NCBI GenBank assembly: GCA_021847165.1 | Contig: JAJZUH010000136.1 | Span: 1-5,293, forward strand | Source: Pseudomonadota bacterium | GTDB taxonomy: Bacteria; Pseudomonadota; Gammaproteobacteria; Burkholderiales; Gallionellaceae | Length of the DNA: 5,293 bases | Direction of reading: 5' to 3' | In this document: positions 1 through 5,293 of the stretch, piece by piece | Position numbering within the stretch: position 1 is the first letter of the stretch | Layout of the letters: each line of letters starts with the position of its first letter | Position numbers and translations under genes: made by a program | Notes under the pieces: model-generated | Seen by the model: only the letters and a program-made list of their open reading frames with translations | Database searches by the model: none | What the model was told of the DNA's origin: nothing

Positions 1-11
1 GAAACAGATCG

Positions 12-722
12 ATGGTTGAATTCAGTCTCATCGCGGTGTTGCTGGTCGGCCTGCTCGGCGGTGTGCATTGCCTCGGCATGTGCGGCAGCATCGTCGGCGT
101 ATTCACCTCGCAGGTGCCTGCAGACAGTCCGCGCTGGCCGTTCCATCTCGCCTACAGCGGCGGCCGCATCGCCAGCTATGCCGCGGCGGGGGCATTGGTC
201 GGTGCCGTCGGGCAGGCAGGATTGCTGATGCGCGATGCGGTGCCGGTGCAACACCTGCTGTTCCTGCTGTCGAGTTCGATGCTGGTGTTGCTGGGCCTGT
301 ATCTGGCCGGATTATGGGGCGCGGTGCGGCGCCTGGAGCAGGCCGGCGCCGGCCTGTGGAAACGCCTGCAGCCCTGCACCACCCGCCTGCTGCCGGTGAA
401 CACCGTGCCGCGCGCCCTGGCGCTGGGGGCGCTGTGGGGCTGGCTGCCGTGCGGGCTGGTGTACAGCGTGCTCGTCACCGCCCTGGCCAGCGGCAGTGCC
501 GCGCAGGGGGCGCTGATCATGGCCGCGTTCGGGCTGGGCACCTTGCCCAACCTGCTGGCGATCGGGCTGTTCTGGGAAAGCGCCAGAAACTGGGTACAAT
601 CGCCGCGCGTGCGGCTGTCGGCGGGGCTGCTGGTGATGGTGTTCGGGGTGTATGGCCTGGCGAAGGTCGGCTATACCTTCTACGTAAACGGATGGAGCGG
701 CAGCTGTCATGTACCTGTATAG
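12..722 (+). CDS. TauE/SafE-family (DsbD/CcdA-like) six-helix membrane protein, probable metal or thiol transport role
   Basis: A 236-residue integral inner-membrane protein with about six hydrophobic helices (roughly residues 5-30, 50-70, 80-101, 136-158, 165-187, 200-218). The first helix ends in HCLGMCG (H19, C20, M23, C24), followed by YSGGRIASY at 48-56. The second half carries LPCG (P146, C147), so the protein reads as two related three-helix halves. These are hallmarks of the short TauE/SafE-annotated family often found beside cbb3-type cytochrome oxidase assembly genes. The annotation name implies sulfite export, but the Cys/His/Met residues fit copper or electron transfer across the membrane better; that is inference. 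The C-terminus ends in C232-H233. Its last 14 bases overlap the SCO lipoprotein gene, which supports a joint job. No good ribosome binding site is visible in the 11 bases before the ATG, and the frame stays open to the window edge, so the true start could lie upstream. The length is normal for the family. The family call is firm; the substrate is unknown. Confidence 0.88.
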   Translation: MVEFSLIAVLLVGLLGGVHCLGMCGSIVGVFTSQVPADSPRWPFHLAYSGGRIASYAAAGALVGAVGQAGLLMRDAVPVQHLLFLLSSSMLVLLGLYLAGLWGAVRRLEQAGAGLWKRLQPCTTRLLPVNTVPRALALGALWGWLPCGLVYSVLVTALASGSAAQGALIMAAFGLGTLPNLLAIGLFWESARNWVQSPRVRLSAGLLVMVFGVYGLAKVGYTFYVNGWSGSCHVPV

Positions 723-1296
723 ATTTCTCCTGATTCTGTTGTTGCCCGTGCTGGCCTCGTGCGGCGAGCAGACATTGCCTTCCCCGTTCCAGGCGGGCGA
801 CGTGACGGCGAAGTATGCGCATGCGGATTTCCACCTCAACGATGCGGCCGGCAAGCCGGTCAGCCTGGCCGATTTCCGCGGCAAGGTGGTGGTGCTGTTC
901 TTCGGTTATACCCACTGCCCGCAGGTGTGCCCGACCACGCTCGCCGACCTGGCGCACATGATGCGCCTGCTGGGCAAGGATGCCGACCGGGTGCAGGTGC
1001 TGTTCGTCACGCTCGATCCCGAGCGCGACACGCCGGAATTGCTGGCGAAATATCCGGCCGCGTTCTATCCCACCTTCAAGGGCCTGTATGGCGACAGTGC
1101 CGCGACCGCGCAGGCGGCGCAGGCGTTCGGCGTGACCTACGAGAAGCACCCGAACAAGAACGGCGGCTACGACCTGGATCATACGGCCGGAACCTATTTC
1201 ATCGCACCCCGAGGCCAGCCGGTCCTGCTGGCGCCCTTCTGGCAGCATGCGGATTCCTGGGTGCAGGACGTCAGAATATTGCTGGCATTCAAATGA
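709..1296 (+). CDS. SCO1/SenC/PrrC-family lipoprotein, copper chaperone or thiol reductase for cytochrome oxidase assembly
   Basis: A 195-residue protein with a lipoprotein signal: a short hydrophobic stretch followed by the lipobox LASC, with C18 as the lipid-modified cysteine. It should be anchored on the outside face of a membrane. The mature part has the thioredoxin-like SCO fold: VSLADFRGKVVVLFFGYTHC, then the CxxxC copper site (C70, C74, in HCPQVCP), the segment FVTLDPERDTPE, and the third copper ligand H158 in DHTAGTYF. All three ligands are present, so it looks functional. Members of this family deliver copper to, or reduce thiols in, the CuA centre of cytochrome oxidases, and some are needed for cbb3 oxidase or act with redox signalling (PrrC beside PrrB/PrrA). 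The start lies 14 bases inside the previous gene; GGAG at 694-697 is a plausible though slightly distant ribosome binding site, and this start gives an intact signal peptide. The stop overlaps the kinase start by four bases, so the three genes probably share one transcript. Confidence 0.95.
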   Translation: MYLYRFLLILLLPVLASCGEQTLPSPFQAGDVTAKYAHADFHLNDAAGKPVSLADFRGKVVVLFFGYTHCPQVCPTTLADLAHMMRLLGKDADRVQVLFVTLDPERDTPELLAKYPAAFYPTFKGLYGDSAATAQAAQAFGVTYEKHPNKNGGYDLDHTAGTYFIAPRGQPVLLAPFWQHADSWVQDVRILLAFK

Positions 1297-3113
1297 ACCC
1301 GCTGCTCGATCTGCTGCGCTTCGAGATAGACGAAGTCAACCTGCCGATCCGCGCCGAGCAGATTCGCGCGCGCCTCCACAGCTATCCGCTGATGGTGGTC
1401 ACGCAACTTGCGCTGGCGCCCCTGCTGGTGATGCTGATGTGGGACAAGGTTGCGCACGGCAATCTGCAGGCATGGCTGGCGGCGGTCTTTTGCGTGCATG
1501 CCATCGAATATTACGTCTGGTTTCGCCATCGCAAGCAGACCAGGGATGTCGCCGAGAACCTGTACTGGGACCGCAAGTTCAGGCAGTTGACGGCAATGGT
1601 CTCGCTCACCTGGGGCAGCGCCGGGGTGCTGATGTTCGTTCCCGGCGACCTGGCTTACCAGGCGCTGCTGATCTGCGTGGCGATGGGCATAGCGGCGGGC
1701 GCGGCGACCAGCAACCCGTTCCATCCTCCCTCATTGTTCATCTACCTCATCGGCATGATCCTGCCGCTGCTGGGCAGGCTGGCCTGGGAGAACGATACCA
1801 CGCACTGGATATTGTCCGTGATGCTGGGCATGTTCTGCGTTTTCGTGCTCAAGTCGGCGCTGGAATTGATCCGCACCTTCGAACAGTCGCAGCGGCGCCG
1901 TTTCGAGAACGAGATCCTGGTCACAGCGCTGATTGCACGCAAGCGCGAAGCGGAAGCGTCGCGCCAGCTTGCCGAGCAGGCCAGCCAGACCAAGTCGAAA
2001 TTCCTCGCCACCGCCAGCCACGACCTGCGCCAGCCGTTGCAGGCGTTGCGCCTGTTCTCCGACGCCTTGCAGGATACGGCCAGGGAAAAGGAGACAGTGC
2101 GACTGGCCGGACAGATCGGCAAATCCGTCAATGCGCTGGTCGACATGTTCGACGACCTGCTGGACGTGTCGCGCCTGGATGCCGGTATCGTCGAGCCGCG
2201 CAAACAGCATTTCATGCTGGGCAGCCTGTTCGACCGGCTGTACGGCGATTTTGCCCCGCTGGCCCAGGCGAAAGGGCTGGATTTCCGCCTGCCCGTCTGC
2301 CTGCAGGGCGAATGCGACCCGCGGGGGGGATGCGCCGCGGTGATCTACAGCGATCCGTTCCTGCTCGAACGCATGCTGCGCAACCTGATCTCCAATGCCA
2401 TCCGTTACAGTCATAGCGGTAGTGTGGAGGTGCGCTGCCGCAGCCTGCCGGACAAGGTCGTGCTGGAAATCGCGGATACCGGCATCGGCATCGCGGCGGA
2501 GATATTGCCGCATATCTTCGAGGAATATTACCAGGCCGACAATCCGCACCGGGACCGCCGCAAGGGACTGGGGCTGGGCCTGGCCATCGTGCGCCGGATC
2601 GAGGAGCTGCTGGAATGCGAGGTGACGGTCAGTTCGCAGCCCGGCATCGGATCGGTGTTCAGCTTCGAGGTCCCGGCAGGCAGTGCGGAGAACCTGGCGC
2701 AGCCTTTCGTCACCGCGCATTCCCAATACGACCTGAGCGGCAGCGTGGTGGCGCTGGTGGAAGACGACCGGGACATCCGCGATGTTGCGACCGACCTCAT
2801 GGAACAATGGGGCTGCAGGGTGGTGGCGGGAGAATACGCGGAGGATGTGATACGCAAGCTGGACATTGCCCAGGCCAGGCCGGACCTGCTGCTGTGCGAT
2901 TACCGCCTGCCCCATGGGACGACCGCCATTCAGGTCATCCGGCAGATGCGCGCGACCTGGGGGGAAGCCTTGCCTGCGGTGGTGCTGACCGGCGATACCG
3001 CCAGCGAGACGCTGCACGAAATCCATGCGAGCGGCGCGATCCTGCTGCACAAACCCATCGCACCCATGCGCTTGCGGGCGATGATGTATTTCGCGCTGCA
3101 CGGCGAGAGCTAG
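1293..3113 (+). CDS. Membrane-bound hybrid sensor histidine kinase with C-terminal receiver domain
   Basis: A 606-residue kinase. The N-terminal sensor has about six membrane helices (near 31-50, 58-77, 98-116, 121-139, 145-164, 170-190) with only short loops, so the signal is probably sensed in or at the membrane. A charged, probably coiled-coil linker (191-236) leads to the dimerisation/phosphoacceptor domain, with ASHDLRQPLQAL and H243 as the predicted phosphorylated histidine. The ATPase domain has the N box NLISNAIRYS (N368), DTGIGI (D395) and GLGLGLAI (from G425). A receiver domain fills about 487-603 with acidic D491/D492, phosphoacceptor D536, T566 and K587, all conserved. An unusual segment with C336, C341 and C347 sits just before the N box. 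The ATG at 1293 was chosen because it overlaps the SCO stop (ATGA) and starts right before the sensor; the open frame continues upstream to 759 but there it only shadows the SCO gene. There is no ribosome binding site close to this ATG, which points to coupled translation. No HPt domain is present. The signal is unknown; redox or copper is inferred from the neighbours. Confidence 0.93.
   Translation: MNPLLDLLRFEIDEVNLPIRAEQIRARLHSYPLMVVTQLALAPLLVMLMWDKVAHGNLQAWLAAVFCVHAIEYYVWFRHRKQTRDVAENLYWDRKFRQLTAMVSLTWGSAGVLMFVPGDLAYQALLICVAMGIAAGAATSNPFHPPSLFIYLIGMILPLLGRLAWENDTTHWILSVMLGMFCVFVLKSALELIRTFEQSQRRRFENEILVTALIARKREAEASRQLAEQASQTKSKFLATASHDLRQPLQALRLFSDALQDTAREKETVRLAGQIGKSVNALVDMFDDLLDVSRLDAGIVEPRKQHFMLGSLFDRLYGDFAPLAQAKGLDFRLPVCLQGECDPRGGCAAVIYSDPFLLERMLRNLISNAIRYSHSGSVEVRCRSLPDKVVLEIADTGIGIAAEILPHIFEEYYQADNPHRDRRKGLGLGLAIVRRIEELLECEVTVSSQPGIGSVFSFEVPAGSAENLAQPFVTAHSQYDLSGSVVALVEDDRDIRDVATDLMEQWGCRVVAGEYAEDVIRKLDIAQARPDLLLCDYRLPHGTTAIQVIRQMRATWGEALPAVVLTGDTASETLHEIHASGAILLHKPIAPMRLRAMMYFALHGES
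2298..2333 (+). other. Cysteine-rich insertion (CX4CX5C) in the kinase ATPase region
   Basis: These codons cover C336 to C347 of the hybrid kinase. The spacing is Cys-4-Cys-5-Cys, in VCLQGECDPRGGC, between the DFRLP strand and the YSDPFLLERMLRN helix that begins the N box. From memory of related kinases with the HDLRQPL box, this junction is usually a short turn running directly into a SDPxLLERxLRNL motif, so roughly ten residues look added. The segment includes two glycines, a proline and an acidic residue, consistent with an exposed loop. It could bind a metal or form a disulfide, but no such role is shown. Confidence 0.5.
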
Positions 3114-3129
3114 AAACCCCTGCCCGGAG

Positions 3130-3138
3130 TGATATGAT
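3130..3138 (+). promoter_or_regulatory. Candidate extended -10 promoter for the response regulator (and ftsK)
   Basis: In the 55-bp gap between kinase and regulator, TGATATGAT matches the extended -10 form TGnTATAAT at all but one base. No good -35 box lies 17 bases upstream (CTAGAA at 3110-3115 is poor), which is acceptable for extended -10 promoters. Transcription would start near 3145, giving a leader of about 25 bases that still includes the ribosome binding site. This would let the regulator and ftsK be expressed apart from the copper/kinase genes. It is one AT-rich patch in GC-rich DNA, so chance is possible. Confidence 0.4.
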
Positions 3139-3155
3139 TACGAGTGCCATGGGTC

Positions 3156-3162
3156 GGAGAGG
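3156..3162 (+). promoter_or_regulatory. Strong ribosome binding site of the response regulator gene
   Basis: GGAGAGG lies six bases before the ATG at 3169. It is the best Shine-Dalgarno match in the window and fixes this start. By contrast the kinase gene before it has none nearby, so the regulator may be made in larger amounts than the kinase, as is usual for two-component pairs. Confidence 0.75.
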
Positions 3163-3168
3163 TGCAAG

Positions 3169-3855
3169 ATGAAGATAAAGGTGTTGATGGCGGATGACCA
3201 CGCGTTGTTTCGCGATGGCATGCGCTATGTGCTGCAGCAGCTGGCTGACGAAGTCGAGATACTGGATTCTGGGAATTTTCAGGATGCCCTGCAACTGGTG
3301 CATGACAATCCCGATACGGACCTGGCCCTGCTCGACCTGAACATGCCCGGCAGCGAAGGCGTTCCGTCCATCCAGTTCTTCCATCTGCGCCACCCCGACA
3401 TCCCGCTGGTGGTGGTCTCCGGTTCGGACCATCGCGACGACATCGAAAGCGTGATGGAATCGGGCGCGATGGGATTCATCTCCAAGATGTCCTCCAGCAA
3501 GCTCATGCTGTCGGCGCTGCGCATGGTGCTCGAAGGCGGCGTCTACCTGCCGCCGCAACTGCTGCAGCAGGCGGTGAACAACGTCGATCAGGGCGAGACG
3601 CTGGCGAACCGGCGCGCGCAGCGCGCCGCCAAGTTCGGCCTCACTTCGCGTCAGCTCGAAGTGCTGACCAATCTGGCCGCCGGCATGGCGAACAAGGAGA
3701 TCTCCAAGAAAATGAACCTGGCCGAGGGCACCGTGAAGATCCATACGGCCGCCGTTTACCAGGCCTTGCACGTCAATTCGCGCCTGGAAGCCGTCAGTGC
3801 GGCGCGCCGCCTGGGATTCCTGCCGCCCGCCCCCAACGATTCCGAGGGCCATTGA
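3169..3855 (+). CDS. NarL/FixJ-type response regulator with LuxR helix-turn-helix
   Basis: A 228-residue cytoplasmic transcription regulator. The receiver domain (about 3-120) has the acidic pair D9/D10, phosphoacceptor D56 in LLDLNMPG, S84 at the conserved Ser/Thr position and K106. After a linker containing a basic patch (about 147-155, NRRAQRAAK), the LuxR-type DNA-binding domain starts at LTSRQLEVL (158-166) and includes the helix-turn-helix [21 protein letters not shown] (172-192), ending in SAARRLGFL. All usual residues are in place and the length is typical, so it should be active. Its direct partner is very likely the hybrid kinase encoded just upstream: kinases with HDLRQPL boxes are commonly paired with this kind of regulator. 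The start is set by GGAGAGG six bases before the ATG. The stop codon shares one base with the ftsK start. Target genes cannot be told from this window; the SCO and TauE/SafE genes and ftsK are candidates only by position. Confidence 0.95.
   Translation: MKIKVLMADDHALFRDGMRYVLQQLADEVEILDSGNFQDALQLVHDNPDTDLALLDLNMPGSEGVPSIQFFHLRHPDIPLVVVSGSDHRDDIESVMESGAMGFISKMSSSKLMLSALRMVLEGGVYLPPQLLQQAVNNVDQGETLANRRAQRAAKFGLTSRQLEVLTNLAAGMANKEISKKMNLAEGTVKIHTAAVYQALHVNSRLEAVSAARRLGFLPPAPNDSEGH
3844..3848 (+). promoter_or_regulatory. Ribosome binding site of ftsK inside the end of the regulator gene
   Basis: GAGGG sits six bases before the ATG at 3855 and lies within the last codons of the response regulator. 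Together with the TGATG stop/start junction it supports this start for ftsK and suggests translation that is at least partly coupled to the regulator. Confidence 0.6.
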
Positions 3856-5293
3856 TGGCGCTGCCCGCAAGTCCCCGCCCGCCTTTGCCGGAAAGGCTGC
3901 TCGGCCTGCTGCGCGAATCGCGCTGGCTGCTGCTGGTCGCCGTCGCGCTCTATCTCATCCTCATCCTGTTCGGCTTCGATCGTGCCGATCCGTCGTGGTC
4001 GCACAGCGCCAGCGGCGCGACCACGCACAACCCCGGCGGCGTGCTGGGGGCATGGCTGGCCGACGTGATGCTCTACCTGTTCGGGTTCTCCGCCTGGTGG
4101 TGGGTCACGCTGATGCTGCAGCGGGTGTGGGCGGGCTATCGCCGCATGCGTGCCGACAGCCTGTTCGACCAGCGCGCCTTGTGGGTCTCGCTGCTCGGTT
4201 TCGGCGTGCTGCTGTTTTCCAGCAGCGCGCTGGAAGCGTTGCGCCTCTACACCTGGAAGGTCGCCTTGCCGCTGGCTCCCGGCGGCATGCTGGGGGCGGT
4301 GCTGGGCGGCGCGCTGTCGCACGCGCTGGGATTCACCGGCGCCACCCTGTTCCTGCTGGCGCTGATGGTGGTCAGCTTCAGTCTCTATACCGGCTTGTCC
4401 TGGCTCCGGTTCGCCGACTGGCTGGGCGGCATGCTGGAGAACGGCTGGCTGTGGGCGCGCAATACCTGGCAGATCCGGCAGGACAAGCGCATCGGCGCGC
4501 AGGCGATGCAGGAACGCAGCGTGGTGGTGGAAGAGGAAAAGAAACGCGTGGAAGAGCACGAACCCATCCACATCGAGATGCCGGTCTACGAAGTGCCGCG
4601 TTCGAAGCGCGTGGAAAAGGAGAAGCAGGTCTCGCTGTTCGCCGAGATGCCGGACTCGGACCTGCCGCCGTTGCACCTGCTGGATGAAGCGAAGCAGCAG
4701 GTCGAAGTGGTTTCCGCCGAAACGCTGGAATTCACCTCGCGCCTGATCGAGCGCAAGCTCAAGGATTTCGGCGTCGAGGTCAAGGTGGTTGGCGCCTATC
4801 CCGGCCCCGTCATCACGCGTTACGAGATCGATCCCGCCGTCGGCGTGAAGGGCAGCCAGATCGTCAATCTGGTGCGCGACCTGGCGCGCGCGCTGTCGGT
4901 GGTGAGCATCCGCGTGGTCGAGACCATCCCCGGCAAGGCCTACATGGCACTGGAACTGCCCAACCCGAAGCGCCAGATCGTGCACCTGTCCGAGATCCTC
5001 GGTTCGCAGGTGTATGCCGAGATGAATTCGCCGCTGACCATGGCGATGGGCAAGGATATTTCCGGCAAGCCGGTGGTGGCCGACCTGGCCAAGATGCCGC
5101 ATGTGCTGGTGGCCGGTACCACCGGTTCCGGCAAATCGGTGGCCATCAACGCCATGATCCTGAGCCTGCTGTACAAGTCCACGCCCAAGCAGGTGCGCCT
5201 GCTGCTGGTCGATCCCAAGATGCTGGAGCTTTCCGTCTATGAAGGCATCCCGCACCTGCTGGCGCCGGTGGTCACCGACATGCGCCAGGCGGC
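3855..5293 (+). CDS. ftsK: DNA translocase FtsK, N-terminal 479 residues (3' end beyond window)
   Basis: FtsK anchors at the division septum and pumps DNA toward dif so that XerCD can resolve chromosome dimers. The visible part starts with a membrane domain of about four helices (near 24-41, 64-89, 109-128, 144-180), carrying the family signature DPSWSH (45-50) and [10 protein letters not shown] (61-70). A short, charged, probably coiled linker follows (about 205-285, including [14 protein letters not shown]); it is far shorter than the long linker of E. coli FtsK and fits the compact forms of roughly 750-800 residues. The motor then begins with the alpha-domain segment [14 protein letters not shown], the conserved [17 protein letters not shown], and the Walker A GTTGSGKS (421-428, K427). 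The Walker B strand [11 protein letters not shown] (D453) is also present. The rest of the ATPase and the gamma DNA-reading domain are outside the window. The ATG at 3855 has GAGGG upstream and overlaps the regulator stop by one base. The reading frame is intact throughout. Confidence 0.97.
   Translation, partial: MALPASPRPPLPERLLGLLRESRWLLLVAVALYLILILFGFDRADPSWSHSASGATTHNPGGVLGAWLADVMLYLFGFSAWWWVTLMLQRVWAGYRRMRADSLFDQRALWVSLLGFGVLLFSSSALEALRLYTWKVALPLAPGGMLGAVLGGALSHALGFTGATLFLLALMVVSFSLYTGLSWLRFADWLGGMLENGWLWARNTWQIRQDKRIGAQAMQERSVVVEEEKKRVEEHEPIHIEMPVYEVPRSKRVEKEKQVSLFAEMPDSDLPPLHLLDEAKQQVEVVSAETLEFTSRLIERKLKDFGVEVKVVGAYPGPVITRYEIDPAVGVKGSQIVNLVRDLARALSVVSIRVVETIPGKAYMALELPNPKRQIVHLSEILGSQVYAEMNSPLTMAMGKDISGKPVVADLAKMPHVLVAGTTGSGKSVAINAMILSLLYKSTPKQVRLLLVDPKMLELSVYEGIPHLLAPVVTDMRQA

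Noticed and set aside
2..19. Possible end of an upstream gene (KQIDG then TGA) overlapping the first start codon
   Set aside because: Only five codons are visible, so it cannot be told from chance. An overlap of this kind would fit the compact style of the block.
595..600. TACAAT as a -10 box for an internal promoter ahead of the SCO gene
   Set aside because: The matching -35 position (CTGGGA at 572-577) fits only three of six bases, there is no extended -10 TG, and it lies inside a coding region.
759..1292. Upstream extension of the kinase reading frame by 178 codons
   Set aside because: This stretch overlaps the well-supported SCO gene in another frame, and its translation is rich in Arg, Gly and Ala with no domain. 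The kinase start at 1293 fits the ATGA junction and the sensor helices.
1731..3101. 456-codon open frame on the minus strand opposite the kinase
   Set aside because: It shows no recognisable domain, has Gln/His/Arg-rich shadow composition, and the plus strand encodes all kinase motifs.
3114..3168. Terminator between the kinase and regulator genes
   Set aside because: I saw no GC-rich inverted repeat followed by a T run in this gap.
2935..3870. 311-codon open frame on the minus strand opposite the regulator
   Set aside because: It is the antisense of the response regulator and kinase end, with no domain signal.
3797..4687. 296-codon plus-strand open frame overlapping the start of ftsK
   Set aside because: It is in a different frame from ftsK, has Ala/Arg/Gly-rich composition, and the ftsK membrane signatures are in the other frame.
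3756..5255. 499-codon open frame on the minus strand opposite ftsK
   Set aside because: Its composition is extremely rich in His, Gln and Arg, typical of the antisense of GC-rich genes, and the plus strand holds an unmistakable ftsK.

Overview
The window is a tightly packed, one-direction gene block on the + strand of a GC-rich bacterium. Five genes cover almost all of it: a six-helix TauE/SafE-type membrane protein, an SCO/SenC copper-chaperone lipoprotein, a membrane-bound hybrid histidine kinase, a NarL/LuxR-type response regulator, and the first 479 codons of the DNA translocase gene ftsK, which runs off the right edge. The protein styles (a compact FtsK with a short linker, a TauE/SafE plus SCO pair, a kinase with an HDLRQPL box paired with a LuxR-type regulator) suggest a Proteobacterium, most likely a Betaproteobacterium. 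That placement is inference from family resemblance, not from a marker gene.

Layout. Positions 12-722 encode the TauE/SafE protein, and 709-1296 the SCO lipoprotein, which starts inside the end of the previous gene. Positions 1293-3113 encode the hybrid kinase, whose start overlaps the SCO stop in an ATGA. A 55-bp gap (3114-3168) follows; it holds a candidate extended -10 promoter and a strong ribosome binding site. Positions 3169-3855 encode the response regulator, and ftsK begins at 3855 with its start codon sharing one base with the regulator's stop (TGATG). No terminator hairpin, RNA gene, mobile element or CRISPR array was seen. The only gap between genes is the 55-bp one.

How the genes may work together. 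The TauE/SafE-like protein and the SCO protein both carry thiol/histidine sites of the kind used in copper handling, and both families commonly sit near cytochrome oxidase assembly genes. Such genes may lie upstream, outside the window. The SCO gene is translationally coupled to the kinase, so a copper, redox or respiration signal is a reasonable guess for the kinase. The kinase also has a cysteine-rich insertion (C336, C341, C347) in its catalytic region and an AATSNPF loop resembling the quinone-site motif of RegB. The adjacent LuxR-type regulator is the obvious partner. Why ftsK is coupled behind a signalling gene is not explained by the sequence.
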